DNA of 64,000 nucleotides from Rhizobium croatiense (GTDB lineage Bacteria; Pseudomonadota; Alphaproteobacteria; Rhizobiales; Rhizobiaceae): NCBI RefSeq assembly GCF_019793465.1, contig NZ_JAILYJ010000017.1, positions 1-64,000 of the forward strand, given 5' to 3'. The stretch's first letter is position 1. Each line of letters begins with the position of its first letter. Positions 41,003-49,840 of this stretch are shown here, in pieces. Both the position numbers and the translations under genes were made by a program. The notes below the pieces were generated by a model. The model ran no database searches. It saw nothing but the letters and a program-made list of their open reading frames with translations, and was not told the origin of the DNA.

Positions 41003-42792
41003 TGGAAAACAACCGCAATTACTTCATTGCGATCGCTCTCTCGGTGCTGATCGTCCTCGGCTGGCAGTTTCTCTATATGAATCCGCGCATCGAGGCCCAG
41101 CGCAAGGCACAGGAAGCCCAGAAGGCGCAGCAGCAGACCGAGCAGGTGCAGCAGCCCGCAGGCGGCCGGGCCCCGGCCCAGACAAGCGGTTCGGCACCTT
41201 CCGGCCAGGCGGCCGCGACGGCGACGCTCGAGCAGGCGCTGGCTAAAACGCCGCGCGTTGCCATCGATACTCCTGCGCTTTCCGGCTCGATCAACCTTGC
41301 CGGCGCCCGCCTCGACGACCTGAAGCTCAAGGGCTATCACGAGACCGTCGACGACTCGAGCCCGATCATCACGCTGTTCAGCCCGGCGGAAACCAAGGAC
41401 GGCTATTTCACCGAACTCGGCTATATCGGCGGCGACGCGACGGGCGCAGTTCCGGGTCCGACGACGCTTTGGACGGCACCTGAGGGCGCCAAGCTCACCG
41501 AAAAGACGCCGGTGACGCTCTCCTACACCAATGACAAGGGCCTGACCTTTACCCGCACCATCTCCGTCGACGACCGCTATATGTTCAGCGTCACCGACAA
41601 GATCGAGAATGCCGGCCAGGCGCCCGCCTCGCTTTCCTCCTACGGCCGGGTCACGCGCTACAACAAGCCGACGACGCCGTCGGTCTACGTTCTCCATGAA
41701 GGCTTCATCGGCGTCATCGGCGATGACGGCCTCATCGAAACCAAATACAGCGCCGTCGAGGAGGAAGCCGTGCAGCCGGCCAAGTCCACCGGCGGCTGGC
41801 TCGGCATCACCGACAAATACTGGGCGGCGACGATCGTTCCGCCGCAGACGTCGGCCTATGAAGCGCGCTTCTCGCATTTCGCCGACGGCCAGCCGCGCTA
41901 TCAGGCCGACTACAAGGACGATGCCTTCACCGTCGCGCCGGGCCAGTCGGTCGAGGTCAAGAACCTCGTCTTCGCCGGCGCCAAGGAAGTGCCCGTCATC
42001 GACGGCTACGAAGCGTCCTATTCGATCCCGAAGTTCGACCGCCTGATCGACTGGGGCTGGTTCTATTTCATCACCAAGCCGATGTTCAAGCTGATGGACT
42101 TCTTCTTCCGCTTCTTCGGCAATTTCGGCGTGGCGATCCTGTGCACGACCATCGTCGTCAAGCTGGTATTCTTCCCGCTCGCCAGCAAGCAATATGCGTC
42201 GATGGCGAACATGAAGCGCGTGCAGCCGAAGATGGAAGAGCTGAAGACGAAATTCGGCGACGACCGCATGGGGCTCCAGCAGGCGATGATGCAGCTCTAC
42301 AAGGAAGAGAAGATTAACCCGATCGCCGGCTGCTGGCCGGTGGCGCTGCAGATCCCGATCTTCTTCTCGCTCTACAAGGTGATCTACATCACCATCGAGA
42401 TGCGGCATGCACCGTTCTTCGGCTGGATCCAGGACCTCTCGGCGCCGGATCCGACGACGATCGTCAATCTGTTCGGCCTGCTGCCCTTCGAAGCGCCGGC
42501 ACTGCTGCATCTCGGCGTCTGGCCGCTGATCATGGGCGTCACGATGTTCGTGCAGATGCGCATGAACCCGACGCCGCCCGATCCGACGCAGGCGATGATC
42601 TTCAACTGGATGCCGCTGGTATTCACCTTCATGCTGGCAAGCTTCCCGGCCGGCCTCGTCATCTACTGGGCCTGGAACAACACGCTCTCGGTGCTGCAGC
42701 AGTCGGTGATCATGAGGCGCCATGGCGTCAGGATCGAACTCTTCGACAATCTCAAGGGCCTGTTCCGACGAAAAACGGCGCCATCGAAATGA
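40999..42792 (+). CDS. yidC: Membrane protein insertase YidC
   Basis: 597 residues: an N-terminal helix (residues ~6-22), a large periplasmic domain with an Ala/Gln-rich linker, then five helices of the insertase core (start near 345; LVFFPLASKQYASMANMKRV; the cytoplasmic loop and the last helices to VIYWAWNN). It inserts membrane proteins with or without SecYEG. It overlaps rnpA by 4 bp. A strong terminator follows. Confidence 0.97.
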   Translation: MMENNRNYFIAIALSVLIVLGWQFLYMNPRIEAQRKAQEAQKAQQQTEQVQQPAGGRAPAQTSGSAPSGQAAATATLEQALAKTPRVAIDTPALSGSINLAGARLDDLKLKGYHETVDDSSPIITLFSPAETKDGYFTELGYIGGDATGAVPGPTTLWTAPEGAKLTEKTPVTLSYTNDKGLTFTRTISVDDRYMFSVTDKIENAGQAPASLSSYGRVTRYNKPTTPSVYVLHEGFIGVIGDDGLIETKYSAVEEEAVQPAKSTGGWLGITDKYWAATIVPPQTSAYEARFSHFADGQPRYQADYKDDAFTVAPGQSVEVKNLVFAGAKEVPVIDGYEASYSIPKFDRLIDWGWFYFITKPMFKLMDFFFRFFGNFGVAILCTTIVVKLVFFPLASKQYASMANMKRVQPKMEELKTKFGDDRMGLQQAMMQLYKEEKINPIAGCWPVALQIPIFFSLYKVIYITIEMRHAPFFGWIQDLSAPDPTTIVNLFGLLPFEAPALLHLGVWPLIMGVTMFVQMRMNPTPPDPTQAMIFNWMPLVFTFMLASFPAGLVIYWAWNNTLSVLQQSVIMRRHGVRIELFDNLKGLFRRKTAPSK

Positions 42793-42799
42793 TGCTCTC

Positions 42800-42824
42800 A
42801 AGCCCCGCTCCGGCGGGGCTTTTC
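42800..42824 (+). terminator. Terminator after yidC
   Basis: AAGCCCCG CTC CGGCGGGGCTTTT: an 8-bp GC stem then TTTTC. yihA would need its own promoter, or readthrough from yidC. Confidence 0.75.
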
Positions 42825-42931
42825 ATTTCCGACCGGCCCGCGAAGCGCGACGCGGGCCGCCTGAACGCTTGACATCCGTCCGTAAAACCACGAAGCCGAC
42901 AGAAGACCGAACCCGAGATTGCCGAGCCCGC

Positions 42932-43585
42932 ATGCCCGAAACCGAAAAGCCGCTCTTCGGCCACCCCTGGATATTCATCCGCGGTGTCCCGTCGCTCACC
43001 TTCCTGCCGCCGGAGGGACCGTCGGAAGTGGCCTTTGCCGGCCGTTCGAATGTCGGCAAATCGTCGCTGATCAATGCGCTGGTCGGCCAGAAGGGCCTGG
43101 CGCGCACCTCGAACACGCCGGGGCGCACGCAGGAGCTCAACTATTTCGTCCCGGACGGCTATTCCGGTGAAGGCGGCGACCTGCCGCCGATGGCGATCGT
43201 CGACATGCCGGGTTATGGTTACGCGCAGGCACCGAAGGAGCAGGTCGACAAGTGGACCAAACTTGTCTTCGATTACCTGCGCGGCCGCGCGACGCTGAAG
43301 CGCGTCTACGTGCTGATCGACAGCCGCCACGGCATCAAGAAGAATGACGAGGACGTGCTCACCCTGCTCGACAAGGCCGCCGTCTCCTATCAGCTGGTGC
43401 TGACCAAGACCGACAAGATCAAGGCGCCGGCCGTGCCGAAGCTGCTGGCCGAGACGGCCGACAAGATCCGCAAACGCCCGGCCGCCTATCCCTTCGTGCT
43501 TTCCACCTCGTCCGAGAAGGGCGACGGGCTCGACGATCTACGCCAGGCGATCGCCGAAACGGTCGGAATCGCAAACTGGAAATAA
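42932..43585 (+). CDS. yihA: Ribosome-biogenesis GTPase YihA/EngB
   Basis: 217 residues from ATG at 42932. G1 is GRSNVGKSS (residues 37-45), G3 DMPGYG, G4 TKTDK. It acts in 50S subunit assembly. The open frame extends 70 codons upstream through the yidC terminator, so that part is not coding. It closes the rpmH-rnpA-yidC-yihA block. cspA follows on the same strand. Confidence 0.95.
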   Translation: MPETEKPLFGHPWIFIRGVPSLTFLPPEGPSEVAFAGRSNVGKSSLINALVGQKGLARTSNTPGRTQELNYFVPDGYSGEGGDLPPMAIVDMPGYGYAQAPKEQVDKWTKLVFDYLRGRATLKRVYVLIDSRHGIKKNDEDVLTLLDKAAVSYQLVLTKTDKIKAPAVPKLLAETADKIRKRPAAYPFVLSTSSEKGDGLDDLRQAIAETVGIANWK

Positions 43586-43655
43586 TGACCCGACCTCTAT
43601 TGTACTCACCAAAACAGCTAAAAGTTTATTTCCCGGTCAAACGGAAAACTAAGGG

Positions 43656-43684
43656 TTGACGAGCCGGATTGGGTGGCCTATATC
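43656..43684 (+). promoter_or_regulatory. Promoter of the cold-shock gene
   Basis: TTGACG (43656-43661), 17 bases, TATATC (43679-43684). Transcription from about 43691 would give a leader of some 138 nt before the start codon, the kind of long leader that lets cspA mRNA respond to temperature. Confidence 0.7.
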
Positions 43685-43828
43685 GTGCTTACCGAATTTT
43701 GCTTGCTGGCTTGGTTATCGCGCGATTGGCACCGCGGCCTGAACGAACTTCCTTTCAAAAATCGTTATCACCATCCGCATCGCCTTAACGCCTTGCGGTT
43801 TCTCAATATTGCTATGAAAGGGTTCATC

Positions 43829-44038
43829 ATGACCACTGGCACAGTTAAATGGTTCAACTCCACCAAGGGCTTCGGCTTCATTCAGCCGGACAACGGCGGC
43901 GCTGACGCCTTCGTTCATATCTCCGCCGTCGAGCGCGCCGGAATGCGCGATCTCGTCGAAGGCCAGAAGATCGGCTTCGATCTCGAGCGAGACCACAAGT
44001 CGGGCAAGATGTCCGCTTGCAATCTCCAGAAGGCTTAA
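43829..44038 (+). CDS. cspA: Cold-shock protein (CspA family)
   Basis: 69 residues with the cold-shock domain: RNP1-like KGFGFIQPD and RNP2-like AFVHISAVE. ATG at 43829 follows AAAGGG. It binds single-stranded RNA and DNA. Its long leader and strong promoter are typical. A terminator follows at 44102-44131. Confidence 0.95.
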   Translation: MTTGTVKWFNSTKGFGFIQPDNGGADAFVHISAVERAGMRDLVEGQKIGFDLERDHKSGKMSACNLQKA

Positions 44039-44101
44039 ATCGGTATCTGCTTCCCCTTTGACCACGGATGTACTGGCACTGCCGGAAGCACCGATTTATT
44101 C

Positions 44102-44131
44102 AAGGCCGGGCAATCTGCCTGGCCTTTTTGT
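44102..44131 (+). terminator. Terminator of cspA
   Basis: AAGGCCGGGCA ATC TGCCTGGCCTTTTTG: an 11-bp stem with one mismatch, then a T-run, 63 bp after the stop. Confidence 0.8.
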
Positions 44132-44168
44132 TTTCGCTCCCAGTCGAGCCTTCAATATCGGAGAAGAA

Positions 44169-44393
44169 ATGACAGAAACATACAGCAAATCCCGCCAGCG
44201 GGCAGAGATCGCCTTCGGCAACGTCCAGTCCCAGTTTTTCGCGAAGAATAAAGCGATGGAAGAGCTGGACTCCAGCATCCAGTCGCAACAGGCAAAGACC
44301 TTGCGGTTGCGGGAAGCACGGCTTGCGAAGCAACGCGACGATCGCGCCTTGGCGACGTCTGCTCTTCTTGCAAAACGCGCCAAAGCCTGCTGA
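44169..44393 (+). CDS. Small charged helical protein, unknown function
   Basis: 74 residues, nearly all predicted helix, with alternating Lys/Arg/Glu (FAKNKAMEELDSSIQSQQAK, then LRLREARLAKQRDD). ATG at 44169 follows GGAG. Small proteins of this kind follow cspA in several rhizobia, but I cannot name the family or job. Confidence 0.6.
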   Translation: MTETYSKSRQRAEIAFGNVQSQFFAKNKAMEELDSSIQSQQAKTLRLREARLAKQRDDRALATSALLAKRAKAC

Positions 44394-44603
44394 TCACGGG
44401 CAAAAGGTCGCGGCCGAGCCCGATGCAGGTGACCCGGAGACGCGGCATGCCGAGCTGCGCCGAATATGTTCTCGTGCACGAACCGCGCCGCATCGCCCTC
44501 TCCCGACGCCACTTTCAAAAGGAAGCATTCGCGGGTTCAAAGGGGCGTCGACAGGCACGGGCAGAGCCGTGCTGACAGTTCACTCATACCAAAGGACGCC
44601 GCA

Positions 44604-44879
44604 ATGGCAGAGGATACGAAGGAACTTCAGTCGATCAATACAGCATGGCAGATCGCCATCCAGGAGATTTTGCGCATGGTTATCCGAGATATGTATCATG
44701 GCGGCGGCGAGGCGTCGTTCAAGTCCCATATCAAGCGCATAGAAGAGGCCGCCGTGGACAGTATTTATACGGATTTGCGGCTGCGCGGGACGGATGAGTG
44801 GACCGAACTTCTGGTTAAAGAAAGGGCCAGCAATTTTGTCACCATGCTGCTCACCTCATTCACCTATGACCGGGCGTAA
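44604..44879 (+). CDS. Hypothetical protein
   Basis: 91 residues, predominantly helical (LQSINTAWQIAIQEILRMVI ... NFVTMLLTSFTYDRA). ATG at 44604 is preceded by AAAGGACG. No motif recognised. Isolated from its neighbours by 210-bp gaps. Confidence 0.55.
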   Translation: MAEDTKELQSINTAWQIAIQEILRMVIRDMYHGGGEASFKSHIKRIEEAAVDSIYTDLRLRGTDEWTELLVKERASNFVTMLLTSFTYDRA

Positions 44880-45101
44880 GCTCGCGACTAACGCTGACGC
44901 ATGACCTTCCAGCGAACAGAGGCCTGCCGACAGTCATGTCGACCATCGCATTCACGGCAGCTTCGAGATCCCGCCAGCTGCCGTATTTGGACACCGGCTG
45001 TTTAGACATGCGACATCGATTGTGCTTGCGCCATCGCAGTTTTTGCAGCAACGCTTGATCTCATACTGTTGAAGAGCAGCGGCGTCCGCGAGAAATCATT
45101 C

Positions 45102-46178
45102 ATGACTGACAGCAAAGACGAAGCCCTTTCGCCAGAAGGCGTCGGCAACCTGCCCCATCTTGCCGAAGCCCTCGACGACGTCCGGTTTCGACACTTCCTC
45201 GATCATGTTCCGTTTGCAGTGGCGGTCTCCGAGCTCGGCACCTGTGAGAAGCTAATTTACGTCAACCTCGAATTCGAACGGCTGACCGCGCTCACCGCCA
45301 CACAGGTGGAGGGAAAGCGCTGGGCGGACATCGAGGTGAATTGCACTGCAGTCTCCGGCGAGGCAACGCTTACAGCCGCTGTGACCACGGCGGAGGAATA
45401 TATTGGCGCCTTCTCGCTCGTGGCAGAACCCGAAAGCAATGTGATTATCGACGTGTGGTCGAACACGATCGTCAACGATGATGACATCCCGCTTTTTCGT
45501 CTGGTCGCCTTTGCTGCCCGCAATGAGGTGACGGGTGGCCAGAGCTTCAGCGAGCTGCTGGCCGAGAAGGATGTCCTTCTTCGAGAGCTTCAGCATCGCG
45601 TGAAAAACAATCTGCAGATGATAACGGCGCTGATCCGAATGGAAGCGCGTAATGCTCAAAAGAACGAGGAAAGCGAGCGGTTTGCTCGTCTTGCCGGGCG
45701 GATTGAAGCTTTGGCTCTCCTCTATCGCGCACTGTCGGACGAAGAGAAGGGCGCGATGATCGATCTCGGCAGCTATGTGAGCCAGATTGCCGCGTCGGTC
45801 ATGGCCGCGCACGCTGTGGAAGGCATCCGGCTCGACATGAAGGTGGACACCTGGCCGGTTTCTGTGAACGTGGCGATGCCTGCCGGACTCGTCATTAACG
45901 AGCTGCTGACCAATACGTTCAAGCATGCCTTCGTAGGGCGGGATAGCGGAGAGATCACTCTGCGCTGTGTCGTCAGCCACACCGGATGCAGGATCACCGT
46001 CGCCGACAATGGGGTCGGTCTTCCTCAGGATGCAGCCTGGCCGAACCCCGGAAAACTGAGCGCAATGATCATCCAATCCCTGAAACAGAACGCCCGCGCC
46101 GAGATCGAAGTAAGCTCTTCCCCCGGCACTGGCATGAGTGTCTCGCTCGTTTTCCCAAGAGTCGAAGCGGCCCAATAG
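45102..46178 (+). CDS. PAS-containing HWE/HisKA_2-type histidine kinase
   Basis: 358 residues from ATG at 45102 (a TTG 11 codons earlier is less likely). Residues ~25-145 form a PAS-like domain. The HisKA_2 dimerisation helix follows with LLRELQHRVKNNLQMI (His about residue 170), then an HATPase domain (INELLTNTFKHAF, VADNGVGLP). No transmembrane helix, so a cytosolic sensor. Kinases of this class regulate general stress or light responses in alphaproteobacteria. No partner response regulator lies nearby. Confidence 0.88.
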   Translation: MTDSKDEALSPEGVGNLPHLAEALDDVRFRHFLDHVPFAVAVSELGTCEKLIYVNLEFERLTALTATQVEGKRWADIEVNCTAVSGEATLTAAVTTAEEYIGAFSLVAEPESNVIIDVWSNTIVNDDDIPLFRLVAFAARNEVTGGQSFSELLAEKDVLLRELQHRVKNNLQMITALIRMEARNAQKNEESERFARLAGRIEALALLYRALSDEEKGAMIDLGSYVSQIAASVMAAHAVEGIRLDMKVDTWPVSVNVAMPAGLVINELLTNTFKHAFVGRDSGEITLRCVVSHTGCRITVADNGVGLPQDAAWPNPGKLSAMIIQSLKQNARAEIEVSSSPGTGMSVSLVFPRVEAAQ

Positions 46179-46286
46179 CCGTGTCAGTGGCGCCGGCGCC
46201 CATTCACGGAAACGCTAGACGCTGGGCATCATTCGCAATTGGTTTGGGGCGCGCCCGAAGAGCGCGCCTTCTGCCGATACACACAC

Positions 46287-46841
46287 TTACATCTTCGGCA
46301 GCAACACCTTGTCCACGACGTGGATGACGCCGTTCGACTGTTTGACGTCGGCGATCGTCACATGCGCGACATCGCCGTTCTCGTCGGTCAGGGTGATCTT
46401 GCCCATATTTTCCCGGGCTTTGATCACACAGCCGCCGACGGTCTTGATGTCGTGTGCGCCGCCGTCAGCCTTGATCATCTTGGCGACGGTCTTGGCCATC
46501 GCATCGGCGGCCACGACGTGGCAGGTCAGGACCTTGGTCAGCGTCGCCTTGTTCTCCGGCTTCAACAGCGTCTCGACCGTGCCTTTCGGCAGGGCGGCGA
46601 AAGCTTCATTGGTCGGCGCAAAAACGGTGAAGGGGCCTTTGCCCTCGAGTGTGCCGACGAGGCCGGCGGCCTTGACGGCAGCAACCAGCGTCGTGTGATC
46701 CTTGGAATTCATGGCGTTTTCGATGATGTTCTTGCTGTCGAACATTGTCGCGCCGCCAACGATCGGGTTCTTGGCGGCGGCAAAGGCGGCAGCGGAAAGG
46801 ACGGTGGCGAGCGCGAAACCGCGCAATAGGGACTTGATCAT
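46287..46841 (-). CDS. Secreted fasciclin (FAS1)-domain protein
   Basis: 184 residues. A signal peptide (MIKSLLRGFALATVLSAAAF, then AAA) precedes one FAS1 domain with the H1/H2 boxes (GPFTVFAPTNEAFAALP near residue 72, and NGVIHVVDKVLLP at the end). ATG at 46841 follows GAGGAG. It sits directly downstream of the ECF sigma and RskA genes. In mycobacteria the SigK-RskA pair controls FAS1 proteins, so this is the likely regulon target here. Confidence 0.9.
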   Translation of the reverse strand: MIKSLLRGFALATVLSAAAFAAAKNPIVGGATMFDSKNIIENAMNSKDHTTLVAAVKAAGLVGTLEGKGPFTVFAPTNEAFAALPKGTVETLLKPENKATLTKVLTCHVVAADAMAKTVAKMIKADGGAHDIKTVGGCVIKARENMGKITLTDENGDVAHVTIADVKQSNGVIHVVDKVLLPKM

Positions 46842-46907
46842 GATTTTCTCCTCACCGGACATCATCCGCGGGGCTTTATGCCTGAGCGTCGTCCGGATAT
46901 TTCAAAC

Positions 46908-46934
46908 TACGGAGGTCCGCGCCGAAGAGTTTCA
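46908..46934 (-). promoter_or_regulatory. Candidate ECF promoter before the fasciclin gene
   Basis: On the minus strand TGAAAC (46929-46934), 17 bases, CGTA (46908-46911), in the gap between the RskA and fasciclin genes. It fits a generic ECF promoter shape but is not decisive. Confidence 0.3.
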
Positions 46935-46966
46935 GTCAGGAGAAATTGATTTGCGGTCGCGCGGGC

Positions 46967-47686
46967 CTATGGCCGGAGCACCTTGCCGCTTGCGACGATC
47001 GGGCCGGTCACCTGTCCGGTCGGCGAGCCGCCGAAGGGTTCGAGGCTGACGGCAAGGGTTGTGCCATCCGTGACATGGTTGCGCAGTTCGGCGGGAATGA
47101 CGAGCTCACCGCTTTCGCCGGGATGGAAGACGCCGAGCGATTTTGCCAAGCCGCTGCCCGGCACGAGCCAGAGTTCCAGCGATTTCTCCTCCGGCTTGCC
47201 GGCAGCGACCGGCACGATCTTCAGCCGGCCGCTTTGCGGCTCGTAGGACGCGTGGAGATTGATCGTGCTGTTTTCACCGGAAAGCTCCGCTACCAAAGGT
47301 GTCGGCCCCTCCGGCTCAGGCACAACGCCGGAGGCGAAGATGACGGCGCTGACGGCGACGACGATGCAGGCGAAGGCCAGCGAGCGCCAGAAAACCGCAG
47401 AATTCCACAGTCCCTGCGAGAAGGATGCGGGCTTGCCGGCATCGCCGAACAGCCGGGACTCGATCTGCTTGAAGGTTTCGCGGTTCGGCGCGACGCCTTC
47501 ATATTCGTCGTTGAAGGCGGAGAGATTGGCTTCCCAACGGCTGACGATCGCGGCAAATGTGCGATCGTGGCGCATGCGCTCTTCCACCACCCGTCGGTCC
47601 TGCAGCGACAGGACGCCCAACACGTACTCGCCGGCGAGAACTTCGTCTCGGGAGCGGTCTCCCTTGCTTTTGTCGGGCGATGTCAT
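46967..47686 (-). CDS. RskA-like anti-sigma factor
   Basis: About 239 residues. The cytoplasmic N-terminal anti-sigma domain (VLAGEYVLGVLSLQDRRVVE) has a helix-loop-helix, then one transmembrane helix (SLAFACIVVAVSAVIFASGV) and a periplasmic RskA domain (EKSLELWLVPGSGLAKSLGV). It overlaps the sigma gene by 4 bp at 47683-47686 if started at 47686 (ATG at 47698 also possible). It holds the ECF factor until regulated proteolysis. Confidence 0.88.
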   Translation of the reverse strand: MTSPDKSKGDRSRDEVLAGEYVLGVLSLQDRRVVEERMRHDRTFAAIVSRWEANLSAFNDEYEGVAPNRETFKQIESRLFGDAGKPASFSQGLWNSAVFWRSLAFACIVVAVSAVIFASGVVPEPEGPTPLVAELSGENSTINLHASYEPQSGRLKIVPVAAGKPEEKSLELWLVPGSGLAKSLGVFHPGESGELVIPAELRNHVTDGTTLAVSLEPFGGSPTGQVTGPIVASGKVLRP

Positions 47687-48222
47687 CGTTCCATGCACTC
47701 TCTCAGTTTCAAGAGGCTGCGCCTGAGCCAGGTCCGCATCGTGTTCAGCGGAACTCCGAACTGATCGGACAGTTCCTGATAGCTCAGCCCTTCGACATAA
47801 GCCCGTTTCACCGCGACCGCACGATCAGCTTCCAACTCTTCCATGCAGGTGTCAATCCGCCTTCCTTCATCCTTCGTCACTGTCTGCCTTTCCGGGTCGG
47901 GTGCGGAATCGGCAAGATCGTAAGCGCTGTCGAGTTCGTCGGCGATGGGCTTGCGCGCGCGCAGCAGATCGATCGACCGGTTGCGGGCAATGGCCGAAAG
48001 CCAGGCCGAGGATGAGCCCGAGGCCGCCTGGAAGCTGCGGGCGCGTTGCCAGATGCTGATATAGACGTCCTGCAGCGCTTCCTCGGCTTGCCCGCGGTCC
48101 TTCAAGATACGCAGGCAGATTGCCAAAAGTTTCGGTGCGGTCTGGTTGTAGAGGGCAGCGAATGCCATGCGGTCGCCGAGCGCGACGCGGCCGATCAGGT
48201 CCTTGATCTCATCGCCTTGCAT
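47683..48222 (-). CDS. ECF sigma factor (SigK/ECF18-19 type)
   Basis: 179 residues from ATG at 48222, which follows GAGGAACGG. Region 2 (ALYNQTAPKLLAICLRILKD) and region 4 (EGLSYQELSDQFGVPLNTMR) are intact. It is the first gene of sigma/anti-sigma/fasciclin. It is divergent from argB with 146 bp between. Autoregulation is probable for this family, but I could not find a promoter copy upstream that matches the fasciclin candidate. Confidence 0.9.
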   Translation of the reverse strand: MQGDEIKDLIGRVALGDRMAFAALYNQTAPKLLAICLRILKDRGQAEEALQDVYISIWQRARSFQAASGSSSAWLSAIARNRSIDLLRARKPIADELDSAYDLADSAPDPERQTVTKDEGRRIDTCMEELEADRAVAVKRAYVEGLSYQELSDQFGVPLNTMRTWLRRSLLKLRECMER

Positions 48223-48368
48223 GCCGTTCCTCATATCGTGCTTGTTCCGTGCGACCGAGCCGAACTCTCGGTCTCCGTGCCACATACGAAAAACTATTGC
48301 GTTCTGGATTATTCCCTCTGTCGGAAAGTTGCGATAAAAGGCCGCGATCAATTCCTGCGGGGTCCCCC

Positions 48369-49256
48369 ATGAACGAGTCCGAAAGCGAAATCCAGGCACG
48401 TCTTCTCGCCCAGGCGCTGCCCTTCATGCAGCGTTATGAAAACAAGACGATCGTCGTGAAATACGGCGGTCACGCCATGGGCAATCCCGAACTCGGCAAG
48501 GCCTTTGCCAGTGATATCGCGCTTCTGAAACAGTCGGGCGTCAACCCGATCGTCGTTCACGGCGGCGGTCCGCAGATCGGCGCCATGCTGAACAAGATGG
48601 GCATCGAATCGAAATTCGAAGGCGGGCTGCGCGTCACCGACCAGAAGACGGTCGAGATCGTCGAGATGGTGCTCGCCGGCTCGATCAACAAGGAAATCGT
48701 CGCGCTGATCAACCAGACCGGCGAATGGGCGATCGGCCTTTGCGGCAAGGACGGCAACATGGTCTTCGCCGAAAAGGCGCGCAAGACCATCAAGGATCCG
48801 GATTCCAACATCGAGCGCGTGCTCGATCTCGGTTTCGTCGGCGAGGTGGTCGAGGTCGACCGCACGCTGCTCGATCTGCTTGCCCGCTCCGAAATGATCC
48901 CGGTCATCGCCCCGGTCGCCCCGGGCCGCGACGGCGCGACCTATAATATCAACGCCGACACCTTTGCCGGCGCCATTGCCGGGGCGCTGAACGCCACCCG
49001 CCTGCTGTTCCTGACCGACGTGCCCGGCGTTCTCGACAAGAACGGCCAGATGATCAAGGAGCTTTCCGTCGCCGAAGCGCATGCGCTGATCGCCGACGGC
49101 ACGATCTCCGGCGGCATGATCCCGAAGGTCGAGACCTGCATCGACGCGATCAAGGCCGGCGTCCAGGGCGTCGTCATCCTGAACGGCAAGACCGCCCACT
49201 CCGTCCTGCTCGAGATCTTCACCGAGCACGGCATCGGAACGCTGATCGTTCCCTGA
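48369..49256 (+). CDS. argB: Acetylglutamate kinase
   Basis: 295 residues. The N-terminal KYGGHAMGN (Lys of the phosphate site), GGGPQIG and GSINKEIVALIN are family signatures; the C-terminal GGMIPKVETC follows. Second step of arginine synthesis (N-acetylglutamate to its phosphate). ATG at 48369 is the family start; the upstream open codons are leader. Divergent from the ECF sigma gene. Confidence 0.96.
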   Translation: MNESESEIQARLLAQALPFMQRYENKTIVVKYGGHAMGNPELGKAFASDIALLKQSGVNPIVVHGGGPQIGAMLNKMGIESKFEGGLRVTDQKTVEIVEMVLAGSINKEIVALINQTGEWAIGLCGKDGNMVFAEKARKTIKDPDSNIERVLDLGFVGEVVEVDRTLLDLLARSEMIPVIAPVAPGRDGATYNINADTFAGAIAGALNATRLLFLTDVPGVLDKNGQMIKELSVAEAHALIADGTISGGMIPKVETCIDAIKAGVQGVVILNGKTAHSVLLEIFTEHGIGTLIVP

Positions 49257-49308
49257 TCGAGGTTGCGCTTTTCACCGCACGAAGGGCGCGTCCTCCTACG
49301 CGGAATAG

Positions 49309-49716
49309 TCAGGGCAGTTCTTTCTGGCGCGCACGCGCCTGGCTTTCCTTCTTGATCGGCCGGCCGACCGGGCAGACCTCCTGTACGAAGCCGTTGAGCG
49401 TATTGACGAGATTGTTCTCGATCAGGGAATAGTGCACAAACTGGCCCTGTTTTTCCCGCCTGATCAGTCCTGCAGTTTCCAGAATGGAAAGATGCTGCGA
49501 AACCGCTGGCTTCGACATGCTGAAGCGGTCGGCGATCTCACCCGCGGTCAGCCCCGATGCCGAGAGGTAAGCGAGGATTTTCCGCCGTGGGGCGCTGGAA
49601 AGTGCGTGGAATACCCGCTGGGCGGCGCCGACGGAGCTGCTTTCTGAACTGTCGTCGAAAGTCTCGTCTTCCAAGTTCCGTCTCCATGCCTGCTGCACCA
49701 AAGCGTCGCGGCGCAT
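49309..49716 (-). CDS. ArsR-family transcriptional repressor
   Basis: 135 residues. The winged helix (residues ~30-110) has the recognition helix MSKPAVSQHLSILETAGLI. The only cysteine is in EVCPVG, so a metal sensor type is unlikely; it is closer to SdpR-type repressors. A perfect inverted repeat lies one base upstream of its start codon (49717-49744) and a second one further on (49765-49786), toward the divergent desaturase. It very likely represses both genes. Confidence 0.88.
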   Translation of the reverse strand: MRRDALVQQAWRRNLEDETFDDSSESSSVGAAQRVFHALSSAPRRKILAYLSASGLTAGEIADRFSMSKPAVSQHLSILETAGLIRREKQGQFVHYSLIENNLVNTLNGFVQEVCPVGRPIKKESQARARQKELP

Positions 49717-49744
49717 AATTAAGCAATTAGCTTATTGCTTAATT
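49717..49744. promoter_or_regulatory. Perfect inverted repeat, ArsR operator 1
   Basis: AATTAAGCAAT (49717-49727), spacer TAGCTT, ATTGCTTAATT (49734-49744): 11 of 11 symmetric. It directly abuts the ArsR start codon. Confidence 0.75.
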
Positions 49745-49764
49745 GCCTTCATTGGCGCAAGGTA

Positions 49765-49786
49765 ATTAATTAATTGCTTAATTAAT
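49765..49786. promoter_or_regulatory. Perfect inverted repeat, ArsR operator 2
   Basis: ATTAATTAA (49765-49773), TTGC, TTAATTAAT (49778-49786). It contains the half-site TTGCTTAATT of operator 1. It lies 55 bp before the desaturase start, in the expected promoter zone. Confidence 0.7.
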
Positions 49787-49840
49787 AGATTAGGGGGCGC
49801 TATTCAACTGGAGAATGCGCCCGATGGGAGGGGTCTTGCC

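Noticed and set aside
40873..42801. 642-codon minus-strand frame opposite yidC
   Set aside because: Mirror of yidC and the end of rnpA; no motif and no ribosome site.
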